Below are positions 1-6,518 of a stretch of DNA of 8,640 bases, piece by piece. The notes beneath the pieces were generated by a model that was not told where the DNA came from, ran no database searches, and saw nothing but the letters and a program-made list of their open reading frames with translations. The position numbers and the translations under genes are program-made. This stretch comes from JBKHBQ01 sp046542305 (GTDB lineage: Bacteria > Bacteroidota > Bacteroidia > Bacteroidales > 4484-276), in NCBI GenBank assembly GCA_046542305.1, contig JBKHBQ010000170.1, positions 1 to 8,640 on the forward strand. Direction: 5' to 3'. How positions within the stretch are numbered: the first letter of the stretch is position 1; every line of letters starts with the position of its first letter.

Positions 1-1255
1 TCTGCCGATCCACGCGATGTCGCTGTCGCCCGTGGCCGTGTTCAACGCCATGAAAGCGCTGCAGGCTTTGCTGCGTGCTGAAGCGGGCAGGGAAGAGGTT
101 TCTGATGCCGATGCTACGGGCGGCCTGGAAAAGGATCGGTTTTCGGCCGGGGAAATATTCAGGACCTTTTTTCAGGGGCTCCGTGATTCTGTATCTGCGC
201 TTGGTTTTGGCCACACGGCTTTCAGGCTGGGTGTGCGATCGTCGCTGATCATCGGCGCCACCATGGCCTATTCGGTGTTTGTGGAGCCTGAGTTCGGATA
301 CTGGCTGGTGCTCTTTGCCGTGCTGCTCATCAGGCCGAACCTGGGCATTTCCATCAAGGCGGGCCGCGACCGGCTCATCGGCACCATTGCAGGCAGTTTG
401 ACGGCCTTTGGTTTTTTGATGCTGGTTCCGGCGGGGCATCCGCTGTTTTTAGCCGCCCTGCTGGTCAGTCTTTTTCTGATGATCTGGTTTACCAACCTCG
501 ACCGGTTTGTGTACATGGTGGTGGCGCTTACGTTTATGATCGTCGGATTGTTCACGATGGTTTATCCCGGAGGCGACAGCCTGGCGTGGATGCGGATAGC
601 ATATACTGCGGCCATTGTTTTGCTGGTGATCTTCGTCAGTTTTCTGCTTTGGCCCGAACGCGCCAGAAACAACTTCGCCGGTGCGCTGGCGCATGTGCTG
701 CAAGTGCAGAAAGGATACTTTGGGAGGATCATGGCAGGCATCATGCTGAAGGATGAAAAACGTGTTCTGCGGAATGGCAAAGCTGACGTTGAACAATCCC
801 TGCTCAAACTCGATGAGGTGATCGATGCCGTAAAGAACGAAGTGCTGCAACAGCGGGTGATCAACCACGGGCTGGAGATCCGCAATCTGCTTTACCGCCT
901 GCTCAATACCCTGCACGCGCTCGATATTTCCTCGAGAACATGCAGTTTCGGTGATCATTTTCAGGAACTGAACAGCGATCTTCAGGAATTTGCTGAAAAA
1001 GTCACCGGCGCCTTTAACGCCCTGATTCAGGCGTTGAACACCCGCGCCCGGCCCCAGGAGTATCCGGAGCTAAACGAAGAATTTCTCCGCCTGCGCGATC
1101 ATTTCAGAAGCATCCGCGCACAACATTCCGAACCTGAAGATGAAATCCGCCGGTTCTGGAACAATTCCACCTTTATCTGGAATCTCAAACCGCTCATTCA
1201 GGAACTGGAAGCCATCCGGAATGAAATCAACCTGAAAATGGACGAATCACGGTAG
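1..1255 (+). CDS. FUSC/YccS-like inner membrane protein, C-terminal part (5' end outside window)
   Basis: The reading frame is already open at position 2, upstream of the first ATG at 17, so the gene enters from outside the window and only its C-terminal 417 or so residues are seen. Counting from the ATG at 17, residues 72-212 hold about six hydrophobic segments. They enclose a conserved RPNLG..IKAGRDRLIGTIAGS stretch (106-128) typical of the second FUSC/aromatic-acid-exporter-like membrane domain (YccS/YhfK group). After residue 213 comes a soluble, helical, charged cytoplasmic region of about 200 residues. YccS-like proteins are usually about 700 residues with two membrane halves, so an N-terminal membrane half probably lies upstream. 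Role: presumed envelope protein or efflux component; the substrate is unknown. It ends with TAG; the next gene in the same direction starts 116 bp later. The family call is fairly safe, the function is not. Confidence 0.8.
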   Translation, partial: LPIHAMSLSPVAVFNAMKALQALLRAEAGREEVSDADATGGLEKDRFSAGEIFRTFFQGLRDSVSALGFGHTAFRLGVRSSLIIGATMAYSVFVEPEFGYWLVLFAVLLIRPNLGISIKAGRDRLIGTIAGSLTAFGFLMLVPAGHPLFLAALLVSLFLMIWFTNLDRFVYMVVALTFMIVGLFTMVYPGGDSLAWMRIAYTAAIVLLVIFVSFLLWPERARNNFAGALAHVLQVQKGYFGRIMAGIMLKDEKRVLRNGKADVEQSLLKLDEVIDAVKNEVLQQRVINHGLEIRNLLYRLLNTLHALDISSRTCSFGDHFQELNSDLQEFAEKVTGAFNALIQALNTRARPQEYPELNEEFLRLRDHFRSIRAQHSEPEDEIRRFWNNSTFIWNLKPLIQELEAIRNEINLKMDESR

Positions 1256-1362
1256 AAATTCTTTTCGGCCTTCTGTCTCGGAAATCTTGTCTCTAACTTC
1301 CACCTTTTACTTTTTCGCCTAACGGCACACTCCTTGCGCAGCCATTTCCATTTTACTACAAT

Positions 1363-1370
1363 TAGTTTTG
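1363..1370 (+). promoter_or_regulatory. Possible -7 element (TAGTTTTG) flush against the MarC start codon
   Basis: TAGTTTTG fits the Bacteroidota -7 consensus TAnnTTTG and ends one base before the ATG at 1372. No TTTG lies at the expected spacing of about 19 bp upstream. If used, transcription would begin at or just inside the start codon, giving a leaderless or nearly leaderless mRNA. Chance occurrence is quite possible. Confidence 0.3.
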
Positions 1371-1371
1371 T

Positions 1372-2016
1372 ATGAATTTTAATGAGTACCTCAATTTTGC
1401 CGTGGCCATGCTGGCCATCGTCAATCCGCTGGGAATCATCCCCATATGGACCCAACTTACCAGCGACCTGTATACAAAAACCCGTCGCGAAATCGCTGTG
1501 ATGCTGACCCTGATGGCAATTGTGATTTTGCTTATGTTTTTGATCGGCGGCGAAAATATCCTGGAATTCTTCTCGATCGACCTGCAGGTGTTTAAAGTGG
1601 CAGGGGGATTATTGCTGCTCTTTACCGGCTTTTCGATGGTAAATGGTGATACCGCCAGACGTGACAGGCTTGAAGAAGATGAGGATGCATCAACCTTTCA
1701 GGTAGCCAAGAGCCGGTTCAGGAAAATTGTGGTTCCGCTGGGTATCCCGATGTTATCAGGTCCGGGTTCGCTAACCACCGTGCTTTTGTTTGGAGCCGAT
1801 GCGGAATCTACAACTGAATACGTCATTCTTTCAGCCATCATGACCGGCGTGATGCTGCTCCTGATGATGGCATTCTATTTTTCGAGGATTTTGGAACGAC
1901 GGATCGACCCGATCATCTTCGATATCATGACCAGGCTTTTTGGCGTGCTGGTTACGGCCATTGCCGTTCAGTTTATGGTGGAAGGCCTCGGAAATATTTT
2001 TCCGGGATGGAAGTAG
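1372..2016 (+). CDS. MarC family integral membrane protein
   Basis: This is a complete 214-residue protein, the usual length of the MarC/UPF0056 family. It shows six hydrophobic segments in two repeats: roughly residues 7-27, 42-60, 72-92, then 118-142, 150-170 and 185-208. Family landmarks are the NPLG motif near the N-terminus (18-21, in AIVNPLGIIPIW), the P.GIP.LSGPGS..T motif at the start of the second half (122-136), and the TRLFGVLVTAIAVQ..V.G segment at the end (187-205). It sits in the cytoplasmic membrane. The family name comes from a supposed multiple-antibiotic-resistance link that was later questioned for E. coli MarC; members are often labelled NAAT (neutral amino acid) transporters, which is not proven for this branch. 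The chosen ATG gives the normal N-terminus with the first helix starting at about residue 7. It is flanked by two other membrane-protein genes on the same strand, 116 and 161 bp away, so co-transcription is uncertain. Confidence 0.9.
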   Translation: MNFNEYLNFAVAMLAIVNPLGIIPIWTQLTSDLYTKTRREIAVMLTLMAIVILLMFLIGGENILEFFSIDLQVFKVAGGLLLLFTGFSMVNGDTARRDRLEEDEDASTFQVAKSRFRKIVVPLGIPMLSGPGSLTTVLLFGADAESTTEYVILSAIMTGVMLLLMMAFYFSRILERRIDPIIFDIMTRLFGVLVTAIAVQFMVEGLGNIFPGWK

Positions 2017-2177
2017 TGAAAAAATATCAATACTATTGCCGGTTGTGTGGAAGTATTTCATCAGCAGATGACAAACAAATAATTGTTAAGCTTGTTATGA
2101 GCAGTTAGAAAAAATGGCATATTTGGAATTTCATTGGAAAATGCCTCATTTCGGTGTAGAAATAAACAATATGGAAT

Positions 2178-3341
2178 ATGGAAAAAATAAATACATGGAT
2201 TGAAAGCATTGGGCAATACCCCGATATGCACCGCTACCTGATTTTTCTGGTGGCAGTAATTGTCCTTTTCTTTATCGGCAAACTCATCAAGAGAATTATC
2301 AACCGGATTTCGCGTAAGCATATGATCATCGACAATCCGGTGTATGCAAGTTTTTTAACCGCACTTGCAAATTCCGTGACGGTGCTGTTGGTTGGGTTCG
2401 GCCTGGCAGTCGGTTTTGCGATCCTATCGTTTCCCGAGAGCTGGCAGCCGGTTGTGCAAACCACCAAGGAGATTCTGATAGTGCTGGCTATAGGATATTT
2501 CGTCTGGCAGGTTGTGGATGTGCCGACGGTCTGGTTCGAAAGCATCATCGATAAACGCAAGTCGGAAAGCCTGAACAAGATGTTTGTACCGGTGATTCGA
2601 AAGACGCTGCGCCTGCTGGTGATTATACTTATTCTGATCCAGATCATACAGATCGTGAGCGATCAGACGATCACCACCATCGTGGCGGGGCTGGGTATCG
2701 GCAGTTTGGCCATTGCGCTTGCCGCGCAGGATACACTCAAGCATTTTATCGGTTCATTTGTAATTGCCGGCGACAAGCCCTTCGAAATCGGCGACCGCGT
2801 GGTGGTCGACGGGCATGACGGCCCCATCGAGTCCATCGGGCTGAGAAGTACCCTGATCCGCACGCTCGAGGGACACCTGGTGGCCATTCCCAATGGCGAA
2901 CTGGCCAACCGCACCATCCAAAATATAGGAAAACGCCCGCACATCCGCCGTCTGGCCAATATCACCATTACTTACGATACACCGACTGAAAAAATTCAGG
3001 AAGCCATCGATATCATCAAGGATGTGCTTAAAGATCATGAAGGCATGCATCCTGAATTCCCGCCACGGGTGTATTTCAGCGAGTTCAACAGCGATTCGCT
3101 CAACCTGATGGTGCTTTACTGGTATCACCCGCCGGATTACTGGGCGTACATGGAATTTTCTGAAAAGGTGAATTTTGAGATTTTCAGCCGCTTCAACGAA
3201 GCCGGAATCGATTTTGCCTTCCCTACAAAAACGCTTTACCTTGCCGGCGACGACAAACGTCCGCTGGATTTCGGGCTGAGCGAACAAACCAAAAAAGAGC
3301 TCGGAAACTTGTGGGAGAAGAATTTGGGGAATAAATCGTAA
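2178..3341 (+). CDS. MscS-type mechanosensitive ion channel
   Basis: This is a 387-residue channel subunit of the small-conductance mechanosensitive family, which opens under membrane tension to release solutes on hypo-osmotic shock. Hydrophobic segments lie at about 19-36, 58-82, 97-116 and 139-160, then the pore-lining helix at about 165-193 with the small-residue pattern AGLGIGSLAIALAAQDTLKHF and the kink that precedes the cytoplasmic part. The beta domain follows (PFEIGDRVVVDGHDGPIESIGLRSTLIRT, 201-229; then VAIPNGELANRTIQN, 235-249). The alpha/beta cage runs to about 356 and ends with the family signature FAFPTKTLYL (347-356), leaving a polar tail of about 30 residues. With about five membrane helices it is larger than E. 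coli MscS (286 aa, three helices), a common variant. The ATG at 2178 is in frame with the first helix; another ATG at 2171 is in a different frame. The gene stops 14 bp before the far end of the converging toxin relic. Confidence 0.93.
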   Translation: MEKINTWIESIGQYPDMHRYLIFLVAVIVLFFIGKLIKRIINRISRKHMIIDNPVYASFLTALANSVTVLLVGFGLAVGFAILSFPESWQPVVQTTKEILIVLAIGYFVWQVVDVPTVWFESIIDKRKSESLNKMFVPVIRKTLRLLVIILILIQIIQIVSDQTITTIVAGLGIGSLAIALAAQDTLKHFIGSFVIAGDKPFEIGDRVVVDGHDGPIESIGLRSTLIRTLEGHLVAIPNGELANRTIQNIGKRPHIRRLANITITYDTPTEKIQEAIDIIKDVLKDHEGMHPEFPPRVYFSEFNSDSLNLMVLYWYHPPDYWAYMEFSEKVNFEIFSRFNEAGIDFAFPTKTLYLAGDDKRPLDFGLSEQTKKELGNLWEKNLGNKS

Positions 3342-3355
3342 AAGGCAAAAAACCA

Positions 3356-3445
3356 TTATCTGATTTTTTTTAACTTTTGTGGATTTTGGCGACAATCGAA
3401 TATTGAAGCAATTTTAATGTAATGATCTGCGGCCCAGTAGATAAT
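3356..3445 (-). pseudogene. C-terminal remnant of the RelE/ParE toxin beyond an in-frame TAA
   Basis: Reading on past the toxin's TAA (complement of 3446-3448) in the same frame gives 29 more codons, then a second TAA at the complement of 3356-3358. They encode IIYWAADHYIKIASIF followed by DCRQNPQKLKKIR. This is the expected C-terminal strand and tail of RelE/ParE toxins, whose family pattern is YKIIYW...I..VFDTRQNPEKL. The stop codon sits exactly where the family usually has lysine (GNYK-IIYW), so a single AAA to TAA change explains it. The frame is intact on both sides with no further stops, so the break is recent, is a sequencing error, or is read through. The restored protein would be about 103 residues, the normal family length. 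Confidence 0.8.
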
Positions 3446-3667
3446 TTAATAATTGCCCATGACAAGATATCTGTAGTCAAACTGCCTGTTCATTAGCAAT
3501 GGTTCTTTCGGGCCACTTTCCGGATTTTTTATCAGTTGATCAGTTCGTTCGATGATTCTAAAGATCAATTTCTCAGCAATAATGGCACTGACATTTTTAG
3601 AATAATAAGCATAAATTTCATTAAGCTGGGATTTGGCTGTATCCGTCCATAATACACTTAACGCCAT
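3446..3667 (-). CDS. RelE/ParE family toxin, truncated by a premature stop
   Basis: The open frame gives 73 residues resembling the N-terminal three quarters of RelE/ParE toxins. It has a first strand (VLWTDTAKSQLNEIYAYY), two amphipathic helices covering about 10-48 (..AEKLIFRIIERTDQLIKNPESG), then the MNRQFDYRYLVMGNY strand region where the frame ends. Intact toxins of this type are about 95-105 residues and need the last strands, carrying the FD.RQNP segment, for fold and activity. That segment is still encoded downstream of the stop but not in the open product. Intact members either cut ribosome-associated mRNA (RelE) or inhibit gyrase (ParE); which one applies cannot be told from this sequence. 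The start overlaps the end of the antitoxin gene by 10 bp (ATGGCGTTAA), the usual coupled arrangement with antitoxin first. The likely reading is an inactivated toxin. Confidence 0.8.
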   Translation of the reverse strand: MALSVLWTDTAKSQLNEIYAYYSKNVSAIIAEKLIFRIIERTDQLIKNPESGPKEPLLMNRQFDYRYLVMGNY

Positions 3668-3891
3668 TTTTTAACTTCTTTTTTTAGGTCCTCTGATGAT
3701 GTCATTCGATTGTATTTTGCATCTTCTTCAGCAGCGATTATAATGTTATTAAATTCTTCTTCTGTCAATGGGCGATGTTGACTCTTCTCTTTTGTCAGGT
3801 TCATTATGCTGATCAACAAATCAACAACCTTTTCATCTTCAACGCTGATTAGATCCCTGATGAAATTGAGTTTTTTTATCGTAATTTCCAT
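3658..3891 (-). CDS. Antitoxin of the RelE/ParE module (small hypothetical protein)
   Basis: This 77-residue charged protein lies directly upstream of, and overlaps, the RelE/ParE toxin gene, which is the main reason for the call. The N-terminal half (MEITIKKLNFIRDLISVEDEKVVDLLISIM) is predicted to be helical. The C-terminal half (PLTEEEFNNIIIAAEEDAKYNRMTSSEDLKKEVKKW, 41-76) has the pattern common in Bacteroidota antitoxins, where an acidic helix and a terminal EDL..E...W motif wrap the toxin. I see no clear ribbon-helix-helix or Phd DNA-binding motif, so the family is not assigned. Base composition is visibly poorer in GC than the flanking MscS and DUF1338 genes, which suggests a transferred module. 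The antitoxin frame is intact although the toxin is broken. No operator is evident in the 143 bp upstream. Confidence 0.7.
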   Translation of the reverse strand: MEITIKKLNFIRDLISVEDEKVVDLLISIMNLTKEKSQHRPLTEEEFNNIIIAAEEDAKYNRMTSSEDLKKEVKKWR

Positions 3892-4034
3892 AATAGTTTA
3901 AGGTTTGATATTTATTAAAGGTACACATAAAAAGCAAAAACCTGCCAGCTAACCCGAATAATGATCCCCTTGTGTAAAAAGAAGAAGTTCTGGGAAAAAC
4001 CGACAGGTTCCGGAATTCGGTTCGGATAATTTGC

Positions 4035-4850
4035 TTACTGGTCTTTTTTATAAAAATCTGTGCTTTCGAAAATCTTATCTGCCGATTTGGCGATGAATCC
4101 GGAATAGAGCTGTCCGTCCTGATCGGGATAGCGGCGGGCAAATTCGTAATAGCAACCCGGAATTTCAAATGATCCTTCCTCGAAATCCACCGGGATCACT
4201 TCGGATTTAATGCTGGATTGTTCGAGCAGTTGCTCCGGCGTCCCCTTGATCTCACCGCCCGAATCGTTGATGTGGAAGCCGTTCTTTTTTAGAAAGCTGT
4301 TTACTTTTTCGAGTGAATCCAACTTATCGAGGTAATTTACGCTTACCGTGAAATGGTTGGCGCAAAATCCGTAAACATAAAGCCAGGCTGCATATTCCGA
4401 TTCTTCGCGAAGTCGTTTGTACGTTTCGTATGAAGGTGTGCCCCATACATTGCCGGCAAAAATCAATTCATCTGACTTAAGCACATCTTCGGGGATCTGA
4501 TCGACGATATCTTTAACGGTTTTTTGAAGGAAATCGCTGAATTCCTCCACCTTGAGCTGACTGATGAAAACCCTGGGGGCCTTCGGATCGGTTTTATGCT
4601 CGAAATGCTTGGCATAAAGCTTTTTGGCTTCAAACTGATAATCGTTCTTTTCTTCATATCCTGCCTTGATAAACGGCTTCGCAAGCACATCCACATTCAC
4701 CCGCGGATCGTTAAAGGTGCGGAAGGCGATGTGATCGTTTTCAACCGTTTCCCCTTCTTCAACAAAAAGGTCGTGTACTTTTTGAACAGAAGGATTTTGT
4801 GTGGTGTAAATCTTCCAGAGCCTGTCGAAAATTTCTTCTTTTGTCATCAT
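4035..4850 (-). CDS. DUF1338 protein, 2-oxoadipate dioxygenase/decarboxylase (HglS)-like
   Basis: A 271-residue protein of the DUF1338 family (HglS/YdcJ; vicinal-oxygen-chelate-like fold). Characterised members are Fe(II) enzymes that turn 2-oxoadipate into D-2-hydroxyglutarate plus CO2 in lysine catabolism. The residues expected for the metal site can be picked out: His40 in NDHIAFRTF, His166 in CANHFTVSVNYLD, and Glu236 in IPGCYYEFARRYPD. Arg44, four residues after His40, matches the substrate-carboxylate arginine of the studied enzyme. The protein is much shorter than proteobacterial HglS (about 450-460 aa) and represents the short form, so the substrate should not be assumed. Two ATG codons stand in tandem (MMTKEE); the upstream one is used here and the choice matters by one residue. 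No Shine-Dalgarno is present; the start is preceded by an A-rich stretch. It begins 26 bp after the lplA stop on the same strand, so both are probably one transcript. Assignment from motifs and recall, not from a search. Confidence 0.85.
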   Translation of the reverse strand: MMTKEEIFDRLWKIYTTQNPSVQKVHDLFVEEGETVENDHIAFRTFNDPRVNVDVLAKPFIKAGYEEKNDYQFEAKKLYAKHFEHKTDPKAPRVFISQLKVEEFSDFLQKTVKDIVDQIPEDVLKSDELIFAGNVWGTPSYETYKRLREESEYAAWLYVYGFCANHFTVSVNYLDKLDSLEKVNSFLKKNGFHINDSGGEIKGTPEQLLEQSSIKSEVIPVDFEEGSFEIPGCYYEFARRYPDQDGQLYSGFIAKSADKIFESTDFYKKDQ

Positions 4851-4876
4851 ATTTTTTTTTGTTGATATTCAGAAAT

Positions 4877-5857
4877 CTAAAACATGCCGCCGATCAGTTC
4901 GTCGAGGCTCACATGTTTAAAGTACAGATGGACATCCACCTCGCTGAGCAAATGACGGATTACATCGGGCTGGTGTTGCCGGCCGGTAAGCATTTCTTCG
5001 ATTTCGGCAGTATCGCGCAGGCTGAAGTAATCGCCAAAGAATTTGGCTTTCTCTATGATGCCGTTATGCACTTCCAGGTTCACTTCTATATTACCGCCGT
5101 TGGCCTTGATCATCCTTCGGAAATTATATTTTGGCGAATACCCGTAATTCCATTGCCAGGTTCTGTATTTTTTGGTGGCCAGGTCTTCGATGTTTCGGAT
5201 GTCCTCCTCAGTAAACGAAACCAAACGGGCATCAGGATATTTTTCGTCGATGTGCTGCTGGATGAGTTTCATAAAATCGGTCACCTCCATGGGTTCCTTA
5301 ATGTGTTCGCTGATGTTGGTCACACGGCTGCGGACTGATTTCACCGCTTTGTCGCGGAATTTGGAGGGGTCAACTTTCAGTGCATTGCTGAGTTGGCCGA
5401 GTTGTGCCGAGAAGAGCAGGGTTCCGTGATGTAATATCCTGTTGCGGTGCACGTGCTCGGCATTCCCGGAGAATTTTTTTCCACCGATGGTGAGATCGTT
5501 TCTGCCTTCAAAGCGGGCGTCGATGCCCAGCTTTTGCATCACTTCGATGATCGGTTCCGTAAATTTCCTGAAATCTACCAGCCGGTCGGGTTCGCCGTTG
5601 CGGATAAAGGTGAAATTGATGTTGCCCAGATCGTGAAAAACCGTGCCTCCGCCCGATATCCTTCTTACCACAGGAATATTGTGTTGCTTAACGAAATCGA
5701 GATTGATCTCTGCAAGGGTATTTTGGTGCTTGCCGACAATAATACAGGGTTCGTTGCGCCAAAGCATAAACACATCATCATCGTATGATTTCAGCACGTA
5801 TTCTTCTGCGGCAATATTAAAATAAGGATCGGTGATATTTCTTTCGATACAGCGCAT
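4877..5857 (-). CDS. lplA: Lipoate-protein ligase A
   Basis: A 326-residue cytoplasmic enzyme that activates free lipoate with ATP to lipoyl-AMP and transfers it to lysines of lipoyl domains (pyruvate/2-oxoglutarate dehydrogenase E2, glycine cleavage H protein). The catalytic BPL/LplA domain spans about 1-230. Family motifs are WRNEPCIIVGKHQN (33-46), the lipoate-loop motif RRISGGGTVFHD (65-76) followed by GNINFTF, and RNDLTIGGKKFSGNA (119-133), with Lys128 at the place of the lipoyl-AMP-contacting lysine of E. coli LplA. The small C-terminal accessory domain starts at about W236-NYGYSPKYNF and runs to the end, so this is a full two-domain, self-sufficient ligase. The ATG gives the normal N-terminus (MRCIERNITDPYFNIAAEEY). 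It is first in a likely two-gene operon with the DUF1338 gene. A candidate -7 element lies about 22 bp upstream of the start codon. Confidence 0.95.
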   Translation of the reverse strand: MRCIERNITDPYFNIAAEEYVLKSYDDDVFMLWRNEPCIIVGKHQNTLAEINLDFVKQHNIPVVRRISGGGTVFHDLGNINFTFIRNGEPDRLVDFRKFTEPIIEVMQKLGIDARFEGRNDLTIGGKKFSGNAEHVHRNRILHHGTLLFSAQLGQLSNALKVDPSKFRDKAVKSVRSRVTNISEHIKEPMEVTDFMKLIQQHIDEKYPDARLVSFTEEDIRNIEDLATKKYRTWQWNYGYSPKYNFRRMIKANGGNIEVNLEVHNGIIEKAKFFGDYFSLRDTAEIEEMLTGRQHQPDVIRHLLSEVDVHLYFKHVSLDELIGGMF

Positions 5858-5878
5858 GCTTCATTATTTGGAATCATG

Positions 5879-5886
5879 CAAAATTA
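5879..5886 (-). promoter_or_regulatory. Candidate -7 element (TAATTTTG) for lplA-DUF1338
   Basis: On the minus strand TAATTTTG matches the Bacteroidota -7 consensus TAnnTTTG and lies just ahead of lplA, which would leave an untranslated leader of roughly 15-20 bases. A TTTG is present at 5898-5901 (minus strand), but its spacing of 11 bp is too short for a proper -33 partner, so the promoter is only half supported. Confidence 0.4.
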
Positions 5887-5982
5887 TGGGGATTCTCCAA
5901 ACCTGGTGGCTGCGTCGGGAAGATTTAGAATTATTTAACAGTGAAGGATATTTGCTGCAAATGGCGGTAATTCCGGCGAAGA

Positions 5983-6291
5983 TCAGTCTTCGTCATCGCT
6001 CATATCGCTGCTGATCTCTTCGTCTCCGTCAATGGCCTCATCACCGCCCGAAACCACATCTTCCTGCTGCGAGAATTTTTCGAGTTCTTCAATGGAATCG
6101 ATCTTCACATTCACCTTAATGAGGTATGAAGTATCTTCCGTATCCACGGTTATTACGTGAATGAATTCGTTGTTCCCTTTGTTGACGCGCTGCACATGGT
6201 TCGACCATCCGTCAGGATATTTTTTCTTGATTGCTTCGAGCACATCCTCGGTGATGTTTTCGATGCTTTTAATAACGCGTTTTTTTTCCAT
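5983..6291 (-). CDS. Small conserved-type hypothetical protein with acidic tail
   Basis: A 102-residue protein whose family I do not recognise with confidence. Residues 1-26 (MEKKRVIKSIENITEDVLEAIKKKYPDG) look basic and helical. Residues 30-64 look like a small beta structure (HVQRV, FIHVITVDTED, YLIKVNVKID). From about 66 the chain becomes strongly acidic and low in complexity, ending SDMSDDED (about 15 of the last 25 residues are Asp, Glu or Ser). No signal peptide or membrane segment is present, so it is cytoplasmic. Codon use and the clean start with a possible -7 element upstream argue that it is a real gene. Acidic tails of this kind occur in small chaperone-like or nucleic-acid-mimicking proteins, but nothing here decides that. 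It stands alone, 125 bp before lplA on the same strand and 227 bp after truA. Confidence 0.7.
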   Translation of the reverse strand: MEKKRVIKSIENITEDVLEAIKKKYPDGWSNHVQRVNKGNNEFIHVITVDTEDTSYLIKVNVKIDSIEELEKFSQQEDVVSGGDEAIDGDEEISSDMSDDED

Positions 6292-6355
6292 CTTCAGTAT
6301 TGATAAAAAGTTGACTTAAAAAATGGTTTGTCAGGTCCGGATGCCTGTTTGCCGG

Positions 6356-6363
6356 CAAATATA
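6356..6363 (-). promoter_or_regulatory. Candidate -7 element (TATATTTG) for the acidic-tail protein
   Basis: TATATTTG on the minus strand is an exact TAnnTTTG match, about 65 bp upstream of the ATG at 6291. A CTTG at 6385-6388 (minus strand), 21 bp away, is an imperfect -33 partner. The surrounding 6292-6518 gap holds A-rich runs and nothing else that I can name. Confidence 0.4.
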
Positions 6364-6518
6364 AACCTGTGTTTTTCTAAAAAACAAGCTGGAAAACAAA
6401 AAAAACGTAAAAAAATTGCCGTCAGCCGTAAAAAATGTTGAATAATCGTAAGATCGATTCCAGCGTGTTAAAATTCAGGTTTTTACATCAAAGACGGTAA
6501 TGCTGTTATTGCTGCCGT

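Noticed and set aside
2085..2098. TTGTTAA half-site of the Rex type upstream of the MscS gene
   Set aside because: Only the left half is present (TTGTTAA GCTT GTTATGA); the expected TTAACAA is missing, so it is not an operator by sequence.
2122..2153. Possible promoter for the MscS gene (TTTG then TCATTTCG after 20 bp)
   Set aside because: The -7 part matches only four of six defined positions; too weak to annotate.
3939..4020. Similar segments AACCTGCC...GACAGGTT and CCGAAT...ATTCGG as a possible insertion-site inverted repeat
   Set aside because: The short matches are not nested in a consistent order and contain mismatches; probably chance.
4524..5338. Plus-strand open frames opposite the DUF1338 and lplA genes
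   Set aside because: They are antisense shadows of well-supported conserved genes, with no family resemblance and no start signals.
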